This document shows positions 33,081 through 41,623 of a DNA stretch of 41,624 bases, piece by piece. Each line of letters starts with the position of its first letter. Positions within the stretch are counted from its first letter, which is position 1. The notes below the pieces were generated by a model. The model was given only the letters and a program-made list of their open reading frames with translations, searched no databases and was not told the origin of the DNA. The stretch covers positions 1 to 41,624 of the forward strand of contig PGXU01000025.1 of NCBI GenBank assembly GCA_002839335.1, written 5' to 3'. This DNA comes from Spirochaetae bacterium HGW-Spirochaetae-4 (GTDB lineage: Bacteria; Spirochaetota; Spirochaetia; Sphaerochaetales; Sphaerochaetaceae). The translations under genes were made by a program, and so were the position numbers.

Positions 33081-34115
33081 ATGAAAGCACTGGTGATGGA
33101 GAAATACAAGCATCTGACGTTCAAGGAGGTGCCCAAGCCTTCCGTCGCCGGTGCCCACGATGTGTTGGTACGCGTGAGGGCCGCAGCGATCTGCGGCTCC
33201 GACGTCCATGGGTTCGACGGCAGTACCGGCCGACGCATTCCGCCGGTGATCATGGGACATGAGGCTTCCGGCGATATCGTCGAGGTCGGCAGTGGCGTGA
33301 CCACGGTCGCTGTCGGAGACCGGGTGACGTTCGACTCCACGATCTTCTGTGGTACATGCCGGCATTGCCGCGTGGGCGAAGTGAACCTGTGCGACAACCG
33401 CAAGGTGCTCGGAGTATCCTGCGACGAATACCGCCAGGACGGGACCTTCGCCGAATACGTGCTGGTTCCCGACCATATCATCTACCCGCTTCCTGAAGGA
33501 CTCTCGTATGTGGAGGCTGCCCTGGCCGAACCGGCCGCGGTTGCCGCCCATGCCTTGCACATCACCCCGGTGGGACTGAACGATACGGTCGCGGTCGTGG
33601 GGACGGGCTTGATCGGCCTGTTGCTGATCCAGGTCCTGAGAGCCTCGACCAGTGGTAGGATCATTGCCCTCGATACCGATGCGGGACGTCGCAAGACCGC
33701 CATGGAATTCGGTGCCGATGCCGCTTTCGATCCGGCGGATCCGAATCTGGCAGCATCGGTCGCCACCGCCGCAGGTATTGGTGGAATCGATCGGGTATTC
33801 GAAGCGGTAGGTGCCACTGCTCCCATAAAGACAGCGATCTCGATTGTCCGCAAGGGTGGCTCGGTCACCTTGATCGGCAATGTCAGTCCAACGATAGAAC
33901 TGCCGTTGCAACCGGTGGTGACGCGTCAGATCACCTTGTACGGCTCGTGTGCCATGGCCGGCGAATATCCGCTGGTCCTCGACCTCATGGCCCGCAAGAA
34001 GATCGATGTTATGCCGCTTGTCAGCGCCAGCGCTCCCCTTTCGGAGGGCCAGCAGTGGTTCGAGCGACTCTACGCACGTGAAGCCGGATTGCTCAAGGTC
34101 GTCTTGGAACCGTAG
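33081..34115 (+). CDS. Zinc-dependent alcohol/polyol dehydrogenase (MDR family)
   Basis: A 344-aa medium-chain dehydrogenase. Catalytic zinc ligands in AAICGSDVH and GHEASGDI, structural zinc cysteines in CGTCRHCRVGEVNLC, and the Rossmann motif VVGTGLIGLL followed by Asp (ALDTDAG), which suggests NAD rather than NADP. It resembles sorbitol/threonine dehydrogenases and galactitol- or gluconate-type 5-dehydrogenases. AGGAG is 10 nt before the start; the gene follows the kinase by 30 bp. It probably oxidises a hydroxyl of the imported sugar or polyol. Confidence 0.92.
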   Translation: MKALVMEKYKHLTFKEVPKPSVAGAHDVLVRVRAAAICGSDVHGFDGSTGRRIPPVIMGHEASGDIVEVGSGVTTVAVGDRVTFDSTIFCGTCRHCRVGEVNLCDNRKVLGVSCDEYRQDGTFAEYVLVPDHIIYPLPEGLSYVEAALAEPAAVAAHALHITPVGLNDTVAVVGTGLIGLLLIQVLRASTSGRIIALDTDAGRRKTAMEFGADAAFDPADPNLAASVATAAGIGGIDRVFEAVGATAPIKTAISIVRKGGSVTLIGNVSPTIELPLQPVVTRQITLYGSCAMAGEYPLVLDLMARKKIDVMPLVSASAPLSEGQQWFERLYAREAGLLKVVLEP

Positions 34116-34124
34116 GAGGATTAC

Positions 34125-35201
34125 ATGGATACGATTCGTTTCGGTTTGATGGGATATGGAAAGGTCGCCCACTTGCATGCTCAGGCCTTGCGCGAGGCGT
34201 TCGGCGGCCAACTGGTATCGGTGTGCGGACGGAACAGTACCCGTCGCGACGAATTTGCCGCCAAGTGGAATATCGCCAGCAGGCAGACAGTCGCCGACAT
34301 GGTGGAACTGGACCATATCGATGCGGTGATCATATCCACACCCCACCCCCGCCACCATGACGATACACTGGAGGCTTTCGCCGCCGGGTGCCACGTGTTG
34401 GTGGAGAAACCCATGGCACTCACCGAGGCCGAATGCACCGATATGATCCTGGCCGGCGAACGGGCGGGAAAACTGTTGTCGGTGGTGAGCCAACGCCGTT
34501 GGTACCCGTCGACCATGCGCATCCGCGAGGCGATCGACAGCGGCAAGCTCGGCAAACCGGCCCTTGCCCAAGTGGTCATCCTGGGCTGGCGTGACGAACA
34601 GTACTACAGCAGCGACCCGTGGCGCGGCAAGTGGGATACCGAAGGTGGTGGCGTATGCATCAACCAGGCACCCCACCAGTTCGATCTGCTGCACTGGTTC
34701 ATGGGCCCGATCTCCCGTATCCAAGCCGAGTGGGACAATGTGAACCACCCCTATATCGAAGTCGAGGATTCCGCTGTCGCGACCATCAGGTTCGCCAACG
34801 GAGGCATGGGCTCGATCCTGGTGAGCAACTCCCAGAAACCAGGAATCTACGCGAAGGTCCATGTGCATGGCTCCAGCGGTGCGTCGGTGGGTGTCCAAAC
34901 CGATGGCGGTGCCATGTTCATTGCCGGTATGAGCGGTGTGGCCGAGCCACCGGTGAACGATTTGTGGACGATTCCGGGTGAAGAGGCACTTCTTGCGACC
35001 TTCAAACAGCAGGACGAGGCCTTCTTCAAGACCGTGGATGCGACCACCTACTTCTTCGCCCGGCAAATCGAAGACCTGGTGCGTGCCATACACGAAGGGT
35101 CCATACCCCTGGTCACCGGGGAAGACGGCAGGGAGACGGTCCGGATCATAGAGGGCATCTACCGCAGCGGACGGACTCACGAAGCGGTTGCTTTTTCTTG
35201 A
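34125..35201 (+). CDS. Gfo/Idh/MocA-family oxidoreductase
   Basis: A 358-aa oxidoreductase: N-terminal Rossmann motif GLMGYGKVAHLHA, the family signature VEKPMALTEAEC with its catalytic Lys, and the second-domain motif GGGVCINQAPHQFDLLHWFMG (with catalytic Asp/His). Relatives act on inositols, sugars and glycosides. AGGAGG lies before the start, 9 bp after the dehydrogenase stop. With the MDR enzyme it may carry out oxidation and reduction on one sugar ring. Confidence 0.93.
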   Translation: MDTIRFGLMGYGKVAHLHAQALREAFGGQLVSVCGRNSTRRDEFAAKWNIASRQTVADMVELDHIDAVIISTPHPRHHDDTLEAFAAGCHVLVEKPMALTEAECTDMILAGERAGKLLSVVSQRRWYPSTMRIREAIDSGKLGKPALAQVVILGWRDEQYYSSDPWRGKWDTEGGGVCINQAPHQFDLLHWFMGPISRIQAEWDNVNHPYIEVEDSAVATIRFANGGMGSILVSNSQKPGIYAKVHVHGSSGASVGVQTDGGAMFIAGMSGVAEPPVNDLWTIPGEEALLATFKQQDEAFFKTVDATTYFFARQIEDLVRAIHEGSIPLVTGEDGRETVRIIEGIYRSGRTHEAVAFS

Positions 35202-35235
35202 CGTACTCTCCACTTGCCGATAGAGTTCGGGTATC

Positions 35236-36780
35236 ATGGTGCATGTGAAAAGGTTTTTCCCTATGGTCCGTTTGCTTGTGGTACTTGCCGGTGTGGCCCT
35301 CGTGTCCATCGGCTGCACCGGTATGGACCGCATCGTAATCGACGGTGAGGCCGCCCAGCAGATGGCCAACAGGATAAACGACCAGTTGTTTGATCCCGAG
35401 GGCGCGTTGCGGGGTAATTCGGCCTCCAACATGCGTAACGGCGGCTATGTGCAGATCCACGACAAAGCATTGCTGGTGATCAACTCCATGACGTTCGAGG
35501 ACGGCTCGGTTGTCCGGTATCTCCAGCACCTTCCGGTCTCGCAGATCGGCAGCTCCAACGCCCGCAACGATATCCTCGCACCGCTCGACGGTACGCTCGT
35601 TGGCATGCACGGTAGGCATATCGTCTACATCGATGCCGCCGACAACAACTATCTGTTCAGCTTGGATACGCAGACTTTCGCGGTAGCGCAATTGCTCGAC
35701 GTATCGGTCGAATCGGCCCACATGCTCGGCGACACCGTCTATGCGAGCACCTTGGGTGATGGGAACCTGTGGAGCATCCAACTGGTCGACGATGCCGAGG
35801 GACTCCAATTGGGGCTCCCCCAACTGGTGTACAGGAATGCAGGTGACCTGGTCGGTGTCTCGCAGGGAATCGCCTATATGCTGGCGAATACGGGCGGGGC
35901 TTCGGTGATCAGACGCATCGACATTGCCAAAAAGATGATGGCCGGACGTCTGGTCGGCGGTCCATACGAGGATATCCAGCTGGCCGGATCGTGGCTCTAC
36001 TACAAGCAGGGGACGACGCTCATGCGCCAACAGCTTGTCGGGGGGTATCCCGAGAAGGCGTTCTACCAGGATGTAGACGAGTATGCCGTCTGGGGCCACT
36101 GGTTGGCTGCCACCTGTACCAACGGCGGCATATATGTCAGTCATTTGGATGGTTCCGCTCTTGCCAGGATCGTCTCCGATGGTGCCACGGGTTTGCAATT
36201 GCTCGACAACAAGGTCTTCTACCGCAATGCCAACGACAATGGGACCGTCTACGTGTTCGACTTGGTGGAGGGTACGCGCTCGGCGTTGCTCGGACCGACG
36301 GTGACCGACGGCGGGTTGCAGTTCTCAACCATACAGGGGCAGGATTTGGATCTTTTCGCCGCTGCCTTCACACCTTTTGTCACCGAGGTTGCCGACAAGC
36401 ATTCCCTTGGGGACCAGTATTGGGGTGACTTGCAGGGCGAGGTGTTGTTCGTCGAAATTCCGGCCGATGGTTCGCCCCTGCTTTTCCACCGCCATACGGA
36501 CGATGCGTTCACCCCCGACCAGGTGGGTGCGCTGGTGGTGGTATCGACGGTCAATACGGTCTTGGGCCAGTACACCGACGGTGGTATCGCCTACCGCCAG
36601 GATGCAGCGTTGACGCTCTTCGGCCCTGACGACGATATGCCGCATCTCACCTGGATCGTGGAGGGTCGTCCCCCTTCGGAGATCAAGATCGGCAGTGGCG
36701 ACCGCTATGGGATTCCCCTCCCCTGGGACCAGAAGGCGTTGGACCTGCGTGATCTGGTACGATCGCGTCAAGGTCGTTGA
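35236..36780 (+). CDS. Predicted lipoprotein with beta-propeller-like repeats (DUF5050-like)
   Basis: A 514-aa exported protein: signal sequence (about 1-27) and lipobox VSIGC, so it is predicted to be lipid-anchored. The rest is a series of beta-rich units of about 40-50 residues with recurrent patterns such as GRHIVYIDAADNNYLFSLD, LAGSWLYYKQGTTLMRQ and LDNKVFYRNANDNGTVYVFD, as in DUF5050 and similar propellers that display loops for binding. No catalytic motif. A ribosome site is not evident at 35236; the ATG at 35263 is an alternative. It follows the oxidoreductase by 34 bp and could belong to that operon. Confidence 0.82.
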   Translation: MVHVKRFFPMVRLLVVLAGVALVSIGCTGMDRIVIDGEAAQQMANRINDQLFDPEGALRGNSASNMRNGGYVQIHDKALLVINSMTFEDGSVVRYLQHLPVSQIGSSNARNDILAPLDGTLVGMHGRHIVYIDAADNNYLFSLDTQTFAVAQLLDVSVESAHMLGDTVYASTLGDGNLWSIQLVDDAEGLQLGLPQLVYRNAGDLVGVSQGIAYMLANTGGASVIRRIDIAKKMMAGRLVGGPYEDIQLAGSWLYYKQGTTLMRQQLVGGYPEKAFYQDVDEYAVWGHWLAATCTNGGIYVSHLDGSALARIVSDGATGLQLLDNKVFYRNANDNGTVYVFDLVEGTRSALLGPTVTDGGLQFSTIQGQDLDLFAAAFTPFVTEVADKHSLGDQYWGDLQGEVLFVEIPADGSPLLFHRHTDDAFTPDQVGALVVVSTVNTVLGQYTDGGIAYRQDAALTLFGPDDDMPHLTWIVEGRPPSEIKIGSGDRYGIPLPWDQKALDLRDLVRSRQGR

Positions 36781-36785
36781 GGCTT

Positions 36786-37460
36786 CTACTGCAAGGCCTT
36801 CTCATGCAACGTGAAGTGGTTGCGCTCACTGCTGATTATTCCCTCGTAGATCATGTTCGATATTTCCCGTGAGAGTGCGCTGCGATTCACACAGAGGTAG
36901 TCTGCCAGTTCGTCGCGGTTGAAGGGTATGTCGAATTCGTTCGACATCTTGTCCTGGCTTTGCCATGCCAAGAATGTCAGCAGCTTGTCGCGCATCGTGC
37001 GTTGGGACAGGATGGTCAGCTTGCGGTTCATCATGAGGTTCCGGTCCGACAGGACGTTCATCATGTTCTCTATCACCCGTGAATGGAATGAGCATGCCCG
37101 TGTGCAGGGTGCGACGAGTTTGTGGAACTTCAGCAGTAAAATCTCGCTGTCGGTGTCCGCCATGACCGAGACGGGACTCGATGCGGCCTTCTTGCTTGCC
37201 GCGACTTGGCCGAACAGTTGTCCCGGTCCCAGTTTCGCCGTTATGGACCGGTTGCCGAGGAAGTCCTCGGTGATTATCTGCACCTGGCCTTGCAACACGA
37301 TGCCGAGGTCCTCGGTCACGTCGGTTTCATGGATGATGAATTCCTTCGCTTCGTAGGTTTTCTTGCGGGCATTCAGACAATTGAGCATATGGGGAAGTTC
37401 ATCCGCGGTCAGCGAATTGAACAGCGGCGTCTGCATGAGCATGTGATTGTATGGTTCCAT
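36786..37460 (-). CDS. Crp/Fnr-family transcriptional regulator
   Basis: A 224-aa regulator: cNMP-binding-type beta-barrel (about 15-120, with GIVLQGQVQI and LGPGQLFGQ) and C-terminal HTH_Crp (RDELADYLCVNRSALSREISNM). It lacks the N-terminal Cys cluster of Fnr, so direct iron-sulfur sensing is unlikely; the ligand is unknown. I chose the start at 37460, which has AAGGA 7 nt upstream; the frame stays open for 60 codons more. It converges with the lipoprotein gene (5 bp apart) and is divergent from the tRNA. Confidence 0.92.
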   Translation of the reverse strand: MEPYNHMLMQTPLFNSLTADELPHMLNCLNARKKTYEAKEFIIHETDVTEDLGIVLQGQVQIITEDFLGNRSITAKLGPGQLFGQVAASKKAASSPVSVMADTDSEILLLKFHKLVAPCTRACSFHSRVIENMMNVLSDRNLMMNRKLTILSQRTMRDKLLTFLAWQSQDKMSNEFDIPFNRDELADYLCVNRSALSREISNMIYEGIISSERNHFTLHEKALQ

Positions 37461-37535
37461 GTTGTTTCCTTCTTCGTTGCAAAAGCAACACCATACGGAG
37501 ATACTAGCGGTTTTCATTTTCTGTTTCAAGTCATA

Positions 37536-37564
37536 TGGACAAAACAGTGATTTTCCCGTACGAT
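37536..37564 (+). promoter_or_regulatory. tRNA-Val promoter
   Basis: TGGACA (37536-37541), 17-nt spacer, TACGAT (37559-37564); transcription would start a few bases before the tRNA. Confidence 0.6.
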
Positions 37565-37577
37565 ATCCCAAGTACAA

Positions 37578-37649
37578 GGGCGCGTAACTCAGCGGGAGAG
37601 TGCTACCTTCACACGGTAGAAGTCGTTGGTTCAAACCCAATCGCGCCCA
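37578..37649 (+). tRNA. tRNA-Val (anticodon CAC)
   Basis: A 72-nt cloverleaf: acceptor stem GGGCGCG/CGCGCCC, D arm ACTC/GAGT, anticodon stem CTACC/GGTAG with loop TTCACAC and anticodon CAC at 37610-37612, T arm GTTGG/CCAAT with TTCAAAC, discriminator A. CCA is not encoded. Codon GTG is read. Confidence 0.95.
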
Positions 37650-37655
37650 TCAAGC

Positions 37656-37685
37656 AACAACCAGTCGAACAGGCTGGTTGTTTTT
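37656..37685 (+). terminator. Terminator after tRNA-Val
   Basis: AACAACCAG (37656-37664) pairs with CTGGTTGTT (37674-37682), followed by a T-run. Confidence 0.85.
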
Positions 37686-37700
37686 GTCGAGGCATGTGGC

Positions 37701-37725
37701 TGCTACCGTGTGAAGATTTAAGTCG
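37701..37725 (+). other. Degenerate copy of the tRNA-Val anticodon arm, possible att site
   Basis: TGCTACC (37701-37707) and AAGTCG (37720-37725) repeat tRNA positions 37601-37607 and 37620-37625, exactly 100 bp away. Between them the 7-nt tRNA loop TTCACAC is replaced by its reverse complement GTGTGAA, followed by GATTT in place of GGTAG. As a result 13 nt (37703-37715) are also an inverted copy of 37607-37619. Many integrases use a tRNA anticodon loop as crossover, so this may be an attachment site or scar at the edge of the AT-rich segment. Confidence 0.6.
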
Positions 37726-37958
37726 GATCAGGATTATGTTTAGGATTTCCACAAACCTCTCTAGAAATGCCCTACAAGCCCACTTTTCTCTAGTTATGGA
37801 TTTTTTTCCTAATATCGATCGTCTTCACGATGTTCCAGCCATGCTCGTACAGCATATAGTCCGTATGCACCAAAACAAGATATTCATTTGTGCTATTCAC
37901 TTAGTTGTCTTATGATTAGTTTAAGTTGCTTTTAAAAACAACTTTGGAGGCATACCAA

Positions 37959-38933
37959 ATGACCGTTCCTAATTTGTATTGGCCTATATATAAAAATTTG
38001 GAAAACGAGTGTTTAGCTGTTGCAAATTACATCCACTTTGCTGACGATCAGCTAGGGGTATATTCGGCAATTATTGCAGATCTAATTGTTCGTTGTTCTA
38101 TAGAGATTGAGGCTCTTGCTAAAGATCTTTACCAACAACTTGGAGGGGACATGTCACCAATTGACGATATTGCGGGAACCCCTCGCGACCCATATTTTGA
38201 TACTGATTGTCTAGATTTATTAGAACAGAAATGGAAACTGAGTAAGAAACAATTAAAGCTTACCTCCATAAATTTCTATTTCACAGATATTAAACATCAG
38301 ATAATTAACCCTTTGCATAAAGCTAATAAGCGAGGAACAAGCGGAAGCAAATGGAAACAAGCATATCAAGCAATAAAACACGATCGAAAAAATTCCTTAG
38401 CTAAAGCGAATATTTGCAATTTGATTCACTCTATGGGGGCTCTATATATTTTAAATTTATACTATAAAGATGATAGAATTGATATTGGTCGGGTTTATCT
38501 TAATGATGCTAATTTTGATAGCCGAGCAGGATCAGAAATTTTTTCAACATTTACTGTTAAAGCAACAAGTTTATCCATGTCTAAAGATATGGATGATTCA
38601 AACATCCAGGGATCCTCAGAAAGTGATTTAGAAAAATCAATATTTATTATTAAGTATGATGACAAATCTTTTTTTGAAATGCACGAGAGCCATATAAAGG
38701 ATCTTGAAATTACCGTACAAAATTTTAGGAATTCAAAAGAAATCCAAACGTATTTTGAGAAATATCCTGAATCGCAATTTAAATCAATAAATCAAGCGTG
38801 TTTTGAAATAGGTGGTATAGGTCTATTAAGTCGGATTGTTTGCACAAAGCATACAATGCAATTAAAAACCCATAGATTGGAGGCAAAACTAAACAAACAC
38901 AACAACATTTACCCAAAGGTACCTGAATCATGA
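37959..38933 (+). CDS. Orphan AT-rich gene, possible HEPN-like protein
   Basis: A 324-aa hydrophilic protein that I do not recognise firmly. It is mostly helical; residues about 35-60 (AIIADLIVRCSIEIEALAKDL) and 135-170 (WKQAYQAIKHDRKNSLAKAN) resemble HEPN-type helical bundles, in which a polar pair on one helix can form an RNase site, but the classical R-x4-6-H is not clear. No signal or membrane segment. Its base composition and codon use (many AAA, ATT, TTT) differ sharply from the core genes, pointing to recent transfer. GGAGG lies 8 nt before the start at 37959. It stands alone between tRNA-Val and a gene-free stretch, so an anti-phage or mobile-element role is conceivable only. Confidence 0.75.
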   Translation: MTVPNLYWPIYKNLENECLAVANYIHFADDQLGVYSAIIADLIVRCSIEIEALAKDLYQQLGGDMSPIDDIAGTPRDPYFDTDCLDLLEQKWKLSKKQLKLTSINFYFTDIKHQIINPLHKANKRGTSGSKWKQAYQAIKHDRKNSLAKANICNLIHSMGALYILNLYYKDDRIDIGRVYLNDANFDSRAGSEIFSTFTVKATSLSMSKDMDDSNIQGSSESDLEKSIFIIKYDDKSFFEMHESHIKDLEITVQNFRNSKEIQTYFEKYPESQFKSINQACFEIGGIGLLSRIVCTKHTMQLKTHRLEAKLNKHNNIYPKVPES

Positions 38934-39355
38934 TTAGTTCGAATTTGAAGGTTCTATCATCCTGACCTTGACTACTATTGCTATCGAAATTTTTCTCCAG
39001 GGCTTTTTTTTCTGAGAATGCTTGCCCACTGATTGGAAGGTTTTGTTGTTTTCTTTATATTGGGATCAAAAGCAATCGATCTGGTTAACCATACGCTGAT
39101 TCATCCGCGGGATCGTAGCCAGGCTAAATATAATGATACAATAAAAAGTTTTATAACATATATGTATATTGGAAGAAGCAATCAATATTGCTCCTCCGCA
39201 AGACGTTCAATATGGAAGATTACTAAGGATACCTGATATGTTGGGTAGGAATCATCCGAAGTAATACATCATCAAGAAGTTCGGACGAAGCAGCAAGGGG
39301 CTCTTCGCCCCCTGCACTCCCTTAATGGTAAAATAGATAAATCGTTGAATGGCTC
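38934..39355. other. AT-rich gene-free stretch between convergent genes
   Basis: About 420 bp without a convincing gene; one 67-codon frame (39033-39236) lacks a ribosome site and any family pattern. It contains T8 near 39005-39012, an inverted repeat AGCAAT-N4-ATTGCT (39177-39192) and the hairpin at 39293-39316. It may hold the worn end of the transferred segment. Confidence 0.5.
39293..39316 (-). terminator. Hairpin after the surface-protein gene
   Basis: GCAAGGGGC (39293-39301) pairs with GCCCCCTGC (39307-39315) with one mismatch. It lies about 40 bp past the minus-strand stop, but the T-run on that strand is weak. Confidence 0.45.
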
Positions 39356-41623
39356 CTAAAAAACCCGTACGGGCCGAACTTTATATGCGTTAGCTCGACC
39401 ACCGAACGCGTAGTCATACTGCCCTCCATTTTGGAATTCGTGGATCCATGCAAATTCATCGTTACTCTCTGAGGAACTCCAGTAGTAGTTCCAGGAAAAA
39501 CCTCCTTTACTTTGCATTTGAAGGTTTTGGTACATGAAATTCAACTCATCCTTAGAAGGAAGGAACCAGTCGTCGTAAATTACCCCCTCATTTTCAATTG
39601 AGAATTCATCACATATTTTCGCCGCTACCGTTCCATCATTCCCCTCATAATAATCTTTAGGATTGGCGTAATAATCTCCCTTCTCTGGATACAATGTCCA
39701 CAAAGTATCATGATAACTTATAATATTTGCAGTGTTTTTCGCCCCAGTCCCTATTCCAGTAGCAGTTGCAGGAGGATCGACCGTATATCCTTGAGCACCC
39801 CATTGAATATATGGATCATCATCTCCTATATAGGTTCCAGCAGAATGAGTTTCCTTATCATACCATCCATACGGTGCTGCCTCCAGATACCTCCAACCAT
39901 CAATTTCGTAATTCGGATTATCATAGAACACCAATCCACCAGCGGGTCCAACAATAACATCGAAAGTCCACTTGGCATATAGTGTCCGATCTATAGTACC
40001 GGTGAAAACAGTCGATTCGGTCACCAGACTTCCAGTTCCATCAAGTCCTGTCCACCATCCAGAAAAGTTATAGCTTTCACGGGTTGCTATAGGTAATTCG
40101 CCATACATCTGCCCATACGTCACTATCATGGTATCTGAGCCGTCATAAAGTCCTCCCTGAGCATCAAATGTTATGGTTTGTGTATTGGGCTGCCATACCG
40201 CATAAAGTATGTGATCTGCATTAATCGCGACAATCGTATCTGGGGTGACTTCACCTCCCTCTCCTTCTGGATCCACATGCCACCCTTGGAATGTATGCCC
40301 AACTTTTGCTGTATTTGCCAGCTCTCCATACGCCAATCCATACCCGACCGTTATATAAGTTGGACTTGGATTAAGTCCTCCTTGACTGTTGAAGCTGATC
40401 CTGTAGCCATCGCCCCACTTCGCATTGAGAGTAATATCGCCATCTACATAATCATGGATGAAATCCCATTGGTCTGTCAGTTCACTATCTGTGAACCATC
40501 CTTCGAAGCTGAATCCCACCCTGGTGGGGGCTGTTGGCTCGCCTACTGTATATCCCCAGTATACGGTTTGGGGATCCACCAAGCTTCCTCCATTACTGAC
40601 GAAGGTAACCGTCTGCTCTTGCAAAATGATCTTCACCGTCAATGAAAAAGTCTTGGTTTCGCTAATCCCGCCTCTACTGATTGTCGCAGTGAGCACCACC
40701 GTCACATCCGATTCCCCGGTGTAGTCGGGCCTGTTGACTACCCCGCTGGTGGAGATGGTCTCAACCGCACCACTGCTCCATGTAATTGTTGTGCCATTCG
40801 TTCCACTTGACGGGAGATTCACATTTTGGGTGACGTTGTCCGCGTTGTCCAAACCTGCAAATCCGACTTCCAACAATTCCTTGTCCGCTGCGACAGCTTC
40901 GGCATCGGTCTGAGGCAGCTTGGCGACAGTTAGTGTAAAACTTTTGGTCTCCGCAACAGTTCCACGCGTGACTGTTGCTGTAAGTTGTACTGCCGCGTCT
41001 CCAGCAGAATGGGCCGGTCGTGTCACCAATCCACTACAGTTGACTAGACTTTCATCACTGCTGTTCCACGTGATATGTGTCCCATTCAACCCAGTAACAG
41101 GTAAAATCACATTTTCCGTCACGTTCGCAGAGGTATCCTCCCCTGCATACCCAATCTCAAGCGATGCAAGGTCAGCGGCAACTTCCGTGGTGGCCTGGAG
41201 GACCTCCACCGGTTGCCGATGACCGCCAACAACTTCCCCGTCACTCACAAGAAGGCTGATGTTATAAAGGCCGGCAGAATTGGAAGAAAATATGTATTCA
41301 TTTGCATTTATACCTCTACTTCTGCCATTCACAAACCATCGGAATGTTGCTTCATCCCCGTATGTGCCTACGGCCATCACCGTCACATCTTCCTCTTCTT
41401 TTACCGACTCAGGCAAACCGGTAAAAGATACGTCGAAAGGGTTGTCCATTTCCTCCTCAATGGTCAGAGTAACACTCCCAATCCCTAAGCTAAACTCTTC
41501 CTCGGATATCACAACGATTCCACTCGTTATCTCATCGTTAACAATCCGCAATGTATAGACTCCCTGCCAAACAGGCTCATCCTCACTTCCAGGAATACCC
41601 TCGTACATCTCGACTTGTACCAC
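39356..41623 (-). CDS. Large surface protein with Ig-like and InlB-type repeats and DUF1566-like end (5' end outside window)
   Basis: At least 755 residues; the frame runs off the window, so the N-terminus and any signal are missing. In order: a PKD-like part (about 55-145), two atypical bacterial Ig-like units (each with LLEVGFAGLDNADNVTQNV-type start, ITWSS and TLTVA), three Listeria-Bacteroides (InlB B-type) repeats of about 70 residues ending FEGWFTDSEL, FQGWHVDPEG and FSGWWTGLDG, and a C-terminal DUF1566-like domain (WFLPSKDELNFMYQNL, YWSSSESNDEFAW, KVRPVRVF). Such proteins are exposed on the cell surface and bind glycans or host/other cells. GC is lower than in the core genes. Confidence 0.9.
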   Translation of the reverse strand: MVQVEMYEGIPGSEDEPVWQGVYTLRIVNDEITSGIVVISEEEFSLGIGSVTLTIEEEMDNPFDVSFTGLPESVKEEEDVTVMAVGTYGDEATFRWFVNGRSRGINANEYIFSSNSAGLYNISLLVSDGEVVGGHRQPVEVLQATTEVAADLASLEIGYAGEDTSANVTENVILPVTGLNGTHITWNSSDESLVNCSGLVTRPAHSAGDAAVQLTATVTRGTVAETKSFTLTVAKLPQTDAEAVAADKELLEVGFAGLDNADNVTQNVNLPSSGTNGTTITWSSGAVETISTSGVVNRPDYTGESDVTVVLTATISRGGISETKTFSLTVKIILQEQTVTFVSNGGSLVDPQTVYWGYTVGEPTAPTRVGFSFEGWFTDSELTDQWDFIHDYVDGDITLNAKWGDGYRISFNSQGGLNPSPTYITVGYGLAYGELANTAKVGHTFQGWHVDPEGEGGEVTPDTIVAINADHILYAVWQPNTQTITFDAQGGLYDGSDTMIVTYGQMYGELPIATRESYNFSGWWTGLDGTGSLVTESTVFTGTIDRTLYAKWTFDVIVGPAGGLVFYDNPNYEIDGWRYLEAAPYGWYDKETHSAGTYIGDDDPYIQWGAQGYTVDPPATATGIGTGAKNTANIISYHDTLWTLYPEKGDYYANPKDYYEGNDGTVAAKICDEFSIENEGVIYDDWFLPSKDELNFMYQNLQMQSKGGFSWNYYWSSSESNDEFAWIHEFQNGGQYDYAFGGRANAYKVRPVRVF

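Noticed and set aside
31494-35432. Open frame of 1312 codons on the minus strand
   Set aside because: Lies opposite four well-supported genes (kinase, MDR, Gfo/Idh and the RpiR end); an artefact of GC-rich codon use in the opposing frame.
39033-39236. Small gene of 67 codons
   Set aside because: No ribosome site and no family resemblance; composition as in surrounding non-coding DNA.
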